A stretch of 64,000 nt of DNA from Symbiodinium natans. Lineage: Eukaryota; Sar; Dinophyceae; Suessiales; Symbiodiniaceae. The stretch spans positions 62,001 through 126,000 of the forward strand of contig CAJNDS010002648.1 of assembly GCA_905221605.1 (NCBI GenBank), in the 5' to 3' direction. The position numbers and the translations under genes are program-made. Positions 11,172 through 21,600 of the stretch are shown piece after piece (position 1 is the first letter of the stretch; each line of letters begins with the position of its first letter). The notes under the pieces are model-generated. The model was given only the letters and a program-made list of their open reading frames with translations, searched no databases and had not been told where the DNA came from.

Positions 11172-11882
11172 TGTATGGGGGAGGGGGCAAATAAGCAGGG
11201 CTTAAGGGGAAGGTTGGGGGGGGGGGGGGCAAATAAGCAGGGCTTAAGGTTGGGGGGGGGGGGAAATAAGCAGGGCTTAAGGGGAAGGTTGGGGGGGGTA
11301 GGGGGGGGCAAATAAGCAGGGCTTAAGGGGAAGGTTGGGGGGGTAGGGGGGGGCAAATAAGCAGGGCTTAAGGGGAAGGGTTGGGGGGGTAGGGGGGGCA
11401 AATAAGCAGGGCTTAAGGGGAAGGTTGGGGGTGACCCCCCCCTCCCACGCTCCAAAAAAACCCCTCAACACACCCTAAACCCTTAACCCTAAACCCTAAA
11501 CCCTTAACCCTGAACCCTAAACCCTGAAACTTCCGAAGCATGAGGGATTGGAATTTAAACCCCCAACCCTATACCCTCAAACCCCAAACCCGAAACCTTA
11601 ACTTAAACCCTTAAATTTAAACGGGGTGCTCGTTCTATTATTATTGTTCTTAAGGGGATGCTATCACACAGAGTAGGCTCTTCCTGGATTCCTTTGTAGG
11701 GCCTACTGACACTAGGCTATTCCTTAATGGAGGGGGCCCAAAGCCGGGAACACGGCCACATGAACGCTAGGGGGGGCCCCCAGATTAGGCCCCCAGATTG
11801 GAACCCCCAGATTGGCACCACTGGCTGGGGGGGTCCCGGGGCTACGCGGGGGGGGGGGTCCCAGATGGGGGGTCCCCCAAGT
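10193..11882. mobile_element. Nested foldback element, about 1.69 kb, inside a transposon intron
   Basis: The outer parts, 10193-about 10880 and about 11170-11882, are long imperfect reverse complements. The ends read ACTTGGGGGACC and GGTCCCCCAAGT. Each arm carries three AATCTGGGGG-type motifs, telomere-like blocks, and several copies of a 40-50-base unit containing CCTTAAGCCCTGCTTATTTG. The spacer has AAATAAGC repeats (10970-11060) and a long G run. It sits between the exon ending near 10128 and the one starting near 11963, so it may be spliced out. The Pro-rich open frames across it come from C tracts. Confidence 0.8.
11126..11169. repeat. Poly-G run of about 40 bases in the foldback spacer
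   Basis: An almost uninterrupted G homopolymer near the centre of the foldback element. Its exact length may be a sequencing or assembly estimate. Confidence 0.85.
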
Positions 11883-11962
11883 GAGGGGGAGCACATCAGG
11901 AAAGAGTTTTTGTTTTTTCTTTATCCCCACTGCCCCAACCTTCCTTGATTTGTCTTTGCAAG

Positions 11963-13812
11963 GACCAAAGCATCGGAGGATGAGAAGAAGCGCAAGGCGG
12001 CAGATACGAAAGCTGCTTCTCCGAAGAAGCGTCGACTCCCGAAGGTGTCGGCCCCTCCCCCGCCCAAGCCTCCTTCCCCGAAGAAGAAGAGCACTGAGCC
12101 TGAGCCAACTAACGACGACGACCAGGAGGCAGGCCTTGTTGTGCGCTGTTGCGTGAACCGTTTTCATACGCGGATTTTCATAGGCGGGGCTGTCCCACGA
12201 CACACGTATGATGAGCGCTAGCTACCCTGTCAGGCAGCGGCGCAGGGATTGCAGATTGTGGTGGACGACCCAGCAGCACTCGGCCCAGAGGATGTGCCTG
12301 CGCCCCCGCGCAGCTCCTCCGAGGAAGGCGATGGTGACGGCGACGAATTGCCTCACGCAGCCGAAGGCTGAATTTTGATGTGCTGGCTGATGCTGCGACC
12401 GACATGTTTTGCCGTCTGACACACATAGGTGTTGCGTGTACATTCTACCAGACTGCTTCAGTTTGCTAGCGCAGCCAGCCAGAGCAATCTACGACAGGGA
12501 CTGGCGGCACGTTGCGTGGCCTGCACAGGTTGGCCCACGTCGCATGCTAGCCCTGATGTGATCGCAAGAGAATCCTGCTGCCGCTGCCTTGCTTGTCTCG
12601 ACTAGCAGGCCCGGACTGTCCCGATTTGCAGCACTGGCATTGGAAAAAAGGGGGAGGGGGGGGCAGCATTTCTGTTTTGCTCGCAGATGCCACAGCACTG
12701 GTCAGTTAGCATTGCTACACAGCTCGCGTTCCTTTTTGTTTACCCTGACATCAGAGACGGACCACCCAAGGCCTTGGACGAGTTTTCCCTAGAAGAAGAC
12801 ACCAGCCACGAGAAGGATGTGAAGCGTATCTTCGGGAATGAAATGTCCAACGCTGTATATGCAGCTCGTGCGTTTAGATGTGATTCCCAACAGTGAAGTA
12901 CTTTGATTCAGCCGCGAACGTTTTGAGCAGCTGAGGCAACGTTGCAAATCCTGGAGCACAACTTGTCCGTGCTCAGCGCGCACTCCTTGAAAGATTTCTT
13001 GCTGCCTGACGCTGATGTTCAAAGGCTCATGCAGAGCATGGACCCCACCTACTTCAAGAAACTGGAATGGCCTCCGGTGGAGGAACGTGCCCTGCTGCGC
13101 TTTGTTCCTTGCCACAAAGAAGTAACCCACTGCTGCAGCAGCGTGTCTCTGTGCTGCGTGTGTCAGTGGTCAATGCATGTGTGTATTTGTGGCCCTCTAG
13201 TGCCGGTAAACTTCACGCAACGCAAGCAATACAGGTCGCAGATGAGGAGTCCAGGCAATGGCGAGCATTCAACCTCATTTACAGCACGCTTCACGGCCGT
13301 GGGTTGGCGGTGGCCGAGCTTTGTCATCCTCTATGGAATGACTTCAAGAGAAGTCTTGGAAAGGCAAGGATGATGTCCACCCTCCTGAAGGCCACTCACA
13401 CCGTCAATCACGGAGCGGGTCCGTGGCGGTCGGGAAAGAGAAGGTTGGGAATTCATGCCGCCGCAAAGAGACTCATGGACCTGGCAGAGTACGAGCCGGA
13501 GTACATGGCAAACCTCACAGAGCGAGTGAATTGGGATCGAGGTTGGCAGGGAGGAGGAGGGCCACTGACTCGAGAAGAAGTCTTGAAGTCACGTGCTGCG
13601 AAACGACGACTGCCATATGCGTCCCGGCCGTGTTCACTGCTAAGTTGTGTTGGGCTAGTCGTTACAACGCACGATTGCGCGCAGCTTGTGAGGCCAAGAA
13701 CAAAAGCTGGTTTGGGATACTCGATTCATTCGCTGCCTTGGACTACGATTGGAGCATCCTCGAGGACGTGTTGGCGATGTGCAACGGCAACCACAGTTTG
13801 CAGCAGGCGACA
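11963..13812 (+). CDS. Middle exon block of the second transposon gene, candidate transposase region
   Basis: Exon about 11963-12140 is Lys/Pro-rich and nuclear-localisation-like (KASEDEKKRKAADTK, SPKKRRLPK). Exon about 12230-12370 is acidic (SSEEGDGDGDELPH). Exon about 12687-12868 includes FVYPDIRDGPPKALDEF. Exon about 12942-13115 includes PTYFKKLEWPPVEERALLRF. Exon about 13224-13612 has WRAFNLIYSTLHGRGLAVAE, WNDFKRSLGKA and ATHTVNHGAGPW. Exon about 13646-13809 has NKSWFGILDSFAALDYDWSI. Acidic residues spaced along these exons fit a degraded or divergent RNase H-fold transposase, but no DDE triad can be assigned by eye. The same strand and continuous exons argue for one gene with the 8.2-10.1 kb block. 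Confidence 0.5.
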
Positions 13813-13920
13813 GGAACACACCCGCGCCGAGACGCACAGAGACGCACAGAGACGCACATGCCCACCCCCCCCCCCCCCACCCTCCGCCCATGCAACCACA
13901 GAGAAACGCACACATGAAAC

Positions 13921-14203
13921 AAACACACACACACACACAGACACAGACACAGACACAGACACAGACAGAGACACAGACACAGACACAGACACAGACACAG
14001 ACGCACCCACACACAGACAAACAAACACACAAACAAACAAACAAAGAACCCCGCAAACAAACGTTATAACCGTTAGACATATCACGCACGTCACAAACAT
14101 CACACACGCGCACGCAAACAGAGACAGAGAGAGACGCTCCACCCCTTCCCCTCCCCTCCGCTTCCTTCCGCTCCGACACATAGACACACACACACACACA
14201 CAC

Positions 14204-14273
<70 letters not shown>

Positions 14274-14525
14274 CACACACACACACACACACCCACACCC
14301 ACCCACCCACCCACCCACCCACGCACGCACGCACGCACGCACGCACGCGCGCACGCGCAAACGCACGCGCAAACGCACGCACAAACGCACGCACGCACGC
14401 ACGCACCCACACACACACACACACCCACCCACACACACACACACCCACACACCCACACACCCACACAACCACACACACCCACACACCCACGCACCCACAT
14501 ACCCACACACCCACACACCCACACC
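13921..14525. repeat. CA-rich microsatellite block in a transposon intron
   Basis: Runs of (CA)n, (ACAGAC)n, (ACGC)n and (ACCC)n fill about 600 bases between exon 13646-13809 and the acidic exon at 14598. Several long open frames on both strands here (His/Thr-rich or Cys/Val-rich) are repeat artefacts. Confidence 0.95.
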
Positions 14526-14597
14526 CAACGTGATGGTGCCTGTAATGTTACATGTGTTCTTCTAGCTTTTAATGCATCAATAGCGAAACTCTCGCAG

Positions 14598-16041
14598 GTG
14601 CCGGACGACGACGTGTGTGAGGAGGAGGAGGACGACGACGACGACGAAGCTGAAGACGAACAAGGTGACGGAGGGAACGGTCCTGCAGCGAGGGCCACAG
14701 TGGTGGCTGAGGACGAGCCCAACACTAGGGCGGCGTTCAACCTGTTGAAAGAGAGTTACGAGAGCAATGACGCAGCGGCATCTGGGACTTGTTCCAGAAA
14801 GCTTAGTGAACTTTTGTTTCATGTACGCCTCGCAATCTGCAGACTGCTACAGTGAAGCACACACAACCCAGGTCGAGGACTTCATGCATGATCATTCTCA
14901 CCATGTACGAGTTCGGGTGCTCATCCTTGTGGGGCGAGTACTTCAGACTGAGTACACGGCGGCTCTGGACGCGCACAAGGAAGGACTTCAAAAGCAACTG
15001 GAATGGCAAGCGTGGAGATCTTATGGGAAGTGGTTCGAAACTGTTGTTCGCATGTTCGAACTTTTCGAATCCCGAGATGTCTTCAAGGCTCTTGATCTTC
15101 GCGAGCGACAACCAGATGCTGAGGCAGTTCCTGTGCAAGACAACCAGACGCTCTATTTCAAATTCAGTCAAGTTTTTTTCTGCCCTCGGGGTGTAGGCTT
15201 GCTCGAGTGTAGTTTGCATGTCAACCGCGCGCGCAGAAAAGACAGGAACGAGGTAGCTGCTTGCCAGCATCTACTCCGTTTGGTGGCTCAAGTGGCTTCC
15301 GCGCGATGCTGGTCGCAACTGCATCACACGCTTGCGTTGCCTCACTGCCTGGCGCAGGTTTTCCTTCCGCGACACGATCTGCTGTTGGAGGTGCAAGAGT
15401 TTTTCGAAAAGATCAGTCAACAGTTGCACCTGCTGAACGAGGCGCTCCAGCCAAGGCCAGACGTGCCCAAGTCCAGACGACAGCTGGTTGCAGAACTCGT
15501 CGATGATCTGGGAACCATGGATTGGGTCCTGACCCGTGAAATCCTGATGGACGGCGCCAAGCATGAATGGGATCTGTGCTCGCAGGGAATGCGTAATTTG
15601 GCGTTCTCGGCCTTCGGTAGCTCAGCCGAAACAAAGTCCACATGTGAGAACGCGTTCAGTTGGCTGGCAGACGCAGTGGCCAGGCAATCCAAGGCAAACA
15701 AGTTTCACGTGGCAACAAAGATGCTGTACTTGCTTTCATGTCCGTACGCTGGTGCCGGCGGCTGCAACCCCATTAGGCCACTGCCAGAGGACGTTAGATT
15801 GCAAACTGCTGAAGACAACAATGCTTTCCAAGATCTCGGGGCCTTCGCAGCGAAGTTCTACAAGCTTCCATTGGAAGGGGTCACGCCGCACAACATCAAA
15901 AAATGGAGACCGGCTGGCTATTTGTCGCAGAGGCACAGCGCAGCGGCCCATGCCTTCGTGTTGCAGTTCGTGGATGAACGTCGAGGAGTAAACTTTGCTG
16001 CCTTGGAAAATGTTTGGAGCGGAGTCTTGGTTTTGTGTTAG
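14598..16041 (+). CDS. C-terminal exon block, likely transposase core
   Basis: Exon 14598-about 14760 begins with an acidic run (VPDDDVCEEEEDDDDD), then EDEPNTRAAFNLLKESYESN. The frame changes near 14.76-14.85 kb, so a short intron or a frameshift must lie there. From 14767 a long open frame runs to TAG 16039-16041 and includes QLEWQAWRSYGKWFETVVRM, ELVDDLGTMDWVLTREILMD, SSAETKSTCENAFSWLADAV, ARQSKANKFHVATKMLYLLS and WRPAGYLSQRHSAAAHAFV. A TKSTCENAFSWL segment followed by a helical stretch resembles the region after the catalytic core in hAT-like and other DDE transposases. That resemblance is an impression, not an assignment. Confidence 0.5.
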
Positions 16042-16367
16042 CTCATTGTTCTGGTTTTGCACGTAGCCCGCCGCTACGCTTTTACCTTGCGTTCGCAGCA
16101 GTGCCCAGGCTGCCTTTTGGTCTTGGGGCAGGTGTACCAGGAGAGGGCAACAAGGAAGTACATCCTCTCGCTCGGCTTCATGAAATATGTGACTTTGGCT
16201 GTCGTTTTGCAGCCTCTGGTGTGCGAGGACGACGCAACCGGGCAAACTTCGAGAAGTCATGTACTTCGGGCAAGGTCTGTTGGGGTGTTGCAGCTTACAG
16301 TTGATAAGCTTCGGCCGATCTAGATAATCGCAGACAAACCAGACCCAAACACCAGGTATATCTCCGT

Positions 16368-17582
16368 TTGCGAAGCGACGAGACTGCCGCGGAGGCGTTG
16401 CCCACCTTTGTCTGGAACTCCTCGCCAGGCAGGGACAGTGACTACGTGCACATCGAATGCCAGATTGTGCCACCCGCCTCCTGCGAAGCAGGGAATCTCA
16501 TATGCTTGAAACGAACCTCTATGACATCCAATGGTTTGCTTAAGTCTGCGCTACTCAACGGCGTGCAGTTGACAAAGGCCCAGGTGGAGAAATGCATGGC
16601 TGCGGAACAAATTCCCTTCCCGCAGCACCGACCACGAGGACGTCTTCTGAAAGCAGATCTTGTGGACGCACTGCTGAGCAATGTCCTCGACGGAGAGAGT
16701 GAGGAAACGATCGCCCAGGTGCGCAAAAGGCTCTGTCGAGAGACACAGCCTGATGCAGAAGAGGACGACGATGACGAGCTATGTCCTGAAGAAATTCTTC
16801 GCTTGATACGCAACATGGACCAGGACAACCGAGAACACTTCAAGGAGGTACAGAAGGAGGCGGGCAGACTCTTGGAGCGGCGCTCACGAAAGGAAACTGC
16901 CGGCAAGGGGAATGCTGAACGAAACCGGGCTGCAGAAGAACCTCGCCCGGCAGATGGCCGTGCCCGTGATCCTCGCCCAGGAGAACCAGAGCCCCGCCAA
17001 GAGGCAGAAGAACCTCGCCACGATGAGGCACCAGCCCCCCGCCAGGAAGGACAAGAACCTCACCGCGATGAAGAACCAGAACCTCGCCCTGATCGCCCAG
17101 CAGCAGAAGATGCGCAAAGAGAAGCGGACTTGCCGTCTCAGCCTCATGTCGGGAGCCACGCATCCCGTCGCAGCACAGCGAGGGCATTGACACCGGAAGC
17201 GTTGCGAGACCTCCTACCGCCGCTAGATGATGGACTGTACTTGAAATGGCGCCCCAAGAACCGGCAAGTGGGCGTGGAGTTCAAAAGCCGCTGTATTCAA
17301 AGAGTGGCCTTCATAACCTCCGTTTTTAAAGTCTAAGTTTTGTTTTCCGCGTTCAGCCCCTGCGCTCTGCGCCCAGGTACGCCGCCAGGCGTGCAGCGAA
17401 CCAAGCAGCAGTCATGGTCGCCGGGCATCGTCGGGCAAGAGCTGGTGAATCAACAAGTTCAAAGTTTGGATGTTGTTTTCTCGTTCGTGGAGCGAACATA
17501 CCACCGTCATTTTGACAAATCGACCAACTACGACAAGGATTGGAAGAGGACAGTTCGGGTAACCAATGAAATAATACGCTAG
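16368..17582 (+). CDS. Terminal exons of the transposon gene (charged repeat region and C-terminus)
   Basis: Exon about 16368-17290 is open. It starts with an ordered part (AEALPTFVWNSSPGRDSDYV, LTKAQVEKCMAAEQIPFPQH), then an acidic stretch with EDDDDELCPEEILRLIRNMD. A long degenerate repeat of PRPxE/EEPRxDE type follows (about residues 185-260). A last exon about 17385-17582 reads SWSPGIVGQELVNQQVQSLD and ends TAG at 17580-17582, 246 bases before the right TIR. The charged repeat is probably disordered. It may be the C-terminus of the preceding block or a separate small gene. The polyC run at 17739-17766 follows the stop. Confidence 0.5.
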
Positions 17583-17735
17583 GCGATATTCCTCCTCGCA
17601 TTTCTCCCTGCGAGGCCCAGTGACGCTGCTCTGAAAGACATCGTCATGCAGCTTGCAGACTGATTGAGCCCCCACCGCTCAGGAAGAGAAAAAAATGAGC
17701 AACAACGTGTCGCCTTGCATGACTTGATGACCCAT

Positions 17736-17768
<33 letters not shown>

Positions 17769-17827
17769 ACCCCGCTATGCAGACATGCGTGGCTGCCACA
17801 GCCTATCCATCATCCTTGGGCGTCCAC

Positions 17828-17877
17828 CCTCAACCTGGGGGTGGAAATCTGGGGGACCCCCCCTCTAACCTTATGAC
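17828..17877 (-). repeat. Right terminal inverted repeat (50 bp)
   Basis: Exact reverse complement of 4107-4156. It is followed by AAAAGGG and a TTTAGGG array, so the element was inserted next to telomere-type repeat DNA. Confidence 0.95.
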
Positions 17878-17879
17878 AA

Positions 17880-18690
17880 AAGGGTTTAGGGTTTAGGGTT
17901 TAGGGTTTAGGGTTTAGGGGAGAGCTACCCAGTAGCCCTTCCAATTGGAGTTTCCTGTTTGGTGTGTATACTTGTGCTCTTTGAAATCGTATAAGGCCCA
18001 AAAAATCACGTCAACCTGCTTCTCCCCCCCAGTAAAACAAATCAATACACCAATACATGCACGCGCCCACACACACACACACAATTGCACACATTTCTGT
18101 AAAAAGACAACGTAATTGGGTGTCCTTACTTCTAGCACCAGAAACAGCCACACTCTGAGAAGCCTTAAAGACCCTTAACTGCTACATGGTCAGGATTTCG
18201 ACGTTTAGGGTCTATAGGGTTTGCCAGATTTTCGGGCTTTAGGTGTTCAAATCTTTCTCGTTGTTAAGTCCCTCCCCCATCAGGTTCGCCTGAACATCGA
18301 GTCTTGGCGACGCCACTCACACGGTCGCTGCCGCCGCCTTGGCTTCTGCTTTCAGAAAAGACTGTTGTGAGGTGGAGTGTTCGGCGTAATCGCTTGCAGT
18401 GTGCAGTGCGTCTTTCACATCTCGTATACTAGGTTCTTGTTGAGGAACTCACCTTTTGATCCTATGCACTTTATAGCCCGATGATGATAACCTGCTTGGA
18501 ATTCTGGTCACTCTGACAGCTATACTAGGATGCCCAGTAGTGCCCTTGTTCACCCTTTTTTTGGGCGTGTAGGTTCCTTTGTAGACCGTAGACCCCTTTA
18601 AGCAAAGAATGGCACCCTTTGTTACTTTGGCAACCTAGGACCTAGTATATCCTGCATGAGGCGAACGTCTCAGACCCTCGACTCCTGAGT
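17880..18690. other. Non-coding stretch between transposon and glycosyltransferase gene
   Basis: A five-unit TTTAGGG array (17882-17918), a CA run (18067-18083) and AT-richer single-copy DNA. One short open stretch at 18284-18370 might be an exon, but I cannot support it. Confidence 0.5.
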
Positions 18691-18693
18691 CAG

Positions 18694-21600
18694 GAAGCAC
18701 CTGCCGGGACCTCCCGACACCATTTCTTGAACTCAAAAAAGAACCCGAAAGGCAGGCTGCCGGAGGATAAGGGACTTGACCTAAACACCCCAAAGTATGT
18801 AACACAACGGCACGGTTTTTTGCTTATGGGTTTTGGGCTACTTTGTTTCACATACTTTGAGGGTCCGGGTAGGATTTTATAGGGTAGAAGGACATGGAGC
18901 ATGACTTGCTGAGGTGGCGAGCCCATCTTCCTGAATGAGCGCAACCTGCGGGACTGGATTCCTGACCTTCCGGAGGAACGCATCCACGGCATGGCAATGT
19001 TGTTTTGTTTTAATTTTTAGATGGGGCGGGGGGGAGGGGGGGTTGAGGGCTTGGGGCTTAGGGTTTAGGGGTTATGGTTCGGGGGGGTTGGGGGCATTGG
19101 TGGAAGGTTGCGAAGCCGTAAGTTTGCCCGATTCAAGCCAAAACTTCTTTGAACCACCCAGGAGTACTTCAAGCTGCCCTACCAGGCTTGCAAGTCCGAC
19201 GTGGCCCTGCACTCAAAGGTGTGAGCTGTTTTTCCTGCTGGTGTGTGTGTGTGTGTGCAAGAATGTCAGTACAAGTCTGACCTACCCTGCAACTTATACC
19301 CTACACCCAAACACTAAACCCTGCGAACCTGAATCTCCAGCTTCTCATGCCCTGATGCAGCCTGCATGTGGCTAAGGTCCGCTATGCGGTCATCTACCAC
19401 CATGGCGGGATCTACATGGACACGGACTTCCTAGTCGTTCAGGATTGGCTCAGGGTCTAGGGTTTTGCTTAGGGTTTTGGCCATTTAGGATTAAAGGATT
19501 TAGGGTTTAGGGTTTAAGGCTTAGGGCATACTTAGGGTTTAGAGTTTAGGGCCTCTTGTTGAGAAGATCAGCCGCCCAGGATTTGGATCCCGTCATCGAT
19601 GTGCTCAATCTGGATTTGGTGTCATACTCCGGCAGCAACACGGCAGGATCGGACGGGGGTGGCATGTGTTGCAAAGACTTGGGAATCCCCCAACCTTTCA
19701 ACTCCAAACCCTAAACCTTAAACCCTAAACCCTAAACCCTGTAGCCCTGAACCCTATAGACCCTAAACCCTATAACCCTAAATCCCTAGCCCCAGCGAAA
19801 AGCCTATTCGGGGGACCAGTTAAAAGGCACGTCTTCCATCCTGCGCAACAGGCGTGGCCCTGAAGCACGGACCTCACATCCCAACTTCCATAGCCAAAGC
19901 CAAAGCCAAAGCCAAAGCCAAAGCCAAACCCGAACCCAAAAGCAAAAAAACCTGAATCCTAAACGATGAGCAGACAATGACGCGCCAAAAACGACAAAAG
20001 AACGCACACAGAGAGCCCGAAGGGATGGAAGAGGTAGAGCAGGAGCGACGGAGAAGGAGAGGAGCAAAAACAAACACTAACTCCTTAGCCCCCAAGGCCC
20101 TAAGGCCCTAAACCCCAAACCCTAAACCCTAAACCCCAAACCCCAAACCCTAAACCCTAAACCCGAAACCCCAAAAGCACCCTAAGTAGCCCGACAAGCC
20201 CTTGGGAGGAAAGGAGTGCCCTGCCAGCTTCAGCTCGAACTTCTTGGGGGGGCGGAAGGGCAGCCGATTTCACAAGGAGCCCCTCGGCCCTGGGAAGGTT
20301 TAGGGTTTAGGGTTTAGGGTTTAGGGTTTAGGGTTTAGGGTTTAGGGTTTAGGGTTTAGGGTTTAGGGTTTAGGGTCTTGGGTCTTGGGTCTTGGGTCTT
20401 GGGTCTTGGGGTTAGTGTCTTTGGTTTAGGGTTTATAGAGGGGTTTAGGGTTTTAGGGCCGAAGGGCAGCCGATTTCACAAGGAGCCCCTCGGCTCGTGG
20501 AGAGACGGTCTTGGAGGGCTTTAGGGCTTTAGGGTTTAGGGCTTTAGGGCTTTAGGGCTTTAGGGCTTTAGGGCTTTAGGGCTTTAGGGCTTTAGGGCTT
20601 TAGGGCTTTAGGGCTTAGGGGGGTTTAGGGGGTTTAGGGTTTGGGTTCGGGGTTTAGTGTTTCGGGCTTTAGGGTTTAGGGGGTTTAGGGTTTGGGTTTG
20701 GGGGTTTTAGGGTCTGGGGATCAGGGTTTTTTGGGGTTGAGGGTTCTAGGTTGGGATGCTCCCCCTCTTCAATAGGGATTGTCATAGGGGGGTGCTAGAA
20801 TCCCAATTATGGAGTGTTACTATAAGGGGGAACATCCCCAGCTTTAGGGGTTTAGTGTTAAGGGTTTAGGGTTTGGGTTTTTTGGGGTTTTGGGGGCTTG
20901 GTGTTTTGGGTGCAATGTTTTGGGGTTCAGGGCTCTAGGGCTTTAGTGGGGTTAGGGTTTTAGGATTTTGGCTTCTAGGGATTTTTCAGGGTTTATGGTT
21001 TTAGGGGTTAGGGGGTTCAGGGTTTTGAGCTTTAGGGGTTTAGGGGTTTAGGGGTTTAAGGGTTTACGGGTTTGGGGGTTTAGGGGTTTCGGGGTTTCGG
21101 GGTGTAGGGGTTTAGGGGTTTAGGGGCTTGGGGTTTGGGAGTTTCGGGTTTGTTGTTGGCTGGATTTACATAGGATTTCGTTTTGGGGTTGCGAATGACA
21201 AGGCCAGGATGACATGTTCTTGGAAGGGTTTGGAGGATCCTCCTCACCCTGATCCTGACCCAAGCCCTGTCCCTTACTCTGTTGACACCCCCCCATAGAA
21301 GCCCGAAACTTTCCCCTAAGAGTCCATGTACCTGAATATTGAGTACTTGTGCCTTAAAGTACTTCCTAGATAGGGACTGTTGTGCGCAAGTGAGGTACAT
21401 GGACCCTTAGGGTTCTAAAGTTCTCAAACTCCGAAAAAGCCCTGCAGCCCGATTCTTTAGCCAGAGTACCCCGCACTTCGTGCCTTGCTTCCCAACTCAG
21501 GGTCTACGACGCCTGGGCCCCAGCTTGGTGCAGGTCGCGGGAGGGCGATGCTGGTTCAATCTGTAGATTGTCCCAAGGTCCCTCAACATCCCTTTAAAAA

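Larger units (their letters stand above)
4107..17877 (+). mobile_element. 13.77-kb DNA transposon-like element with 50-bp perfect TIRs
   Basis: Bases 4107-4156 and 17828-17877 are exact reverse complements over 50 of 50 positions. The pairing stops immediately outside and inside. The termini are GTCATAAGG and CCTTATGAC. Both flanks carry AAA (4104-4106 and 17878-17880), which could be a 3-bp target duplication but may be chance. All visible coding lies on the plus strand. It comprises a DNA cytosine-5 methyltransferase-like gene and then a long multi-exon region ending at 17582, 246 bases before the right TIR. Identical TIRs suggest a recent insertion. The size resembles Polinton-class elements, but I see no polymerase B, integrase or capsid motif. 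The superfamily is therefore unassigned. Confidence 0.85.

Noticed and set aside
10600-11471. Pro-rich frames on both strands
   Set aside because: Products of C and G homopolymer tracts in the foldback element.
13655-14740. Long minus-strand frames rich in Val/Cys/Gly
   Set aside because: Translations of the CA/ACGC microsatellite, not genes.
4107-17877. Polinton/Maverick virus-like element
   Set aside because: Size and TIRs fit, but no polymerase B, retroviral-type integrase, packaging ATPase, protease or capsid motif was visible, and the genes are intron-rich.
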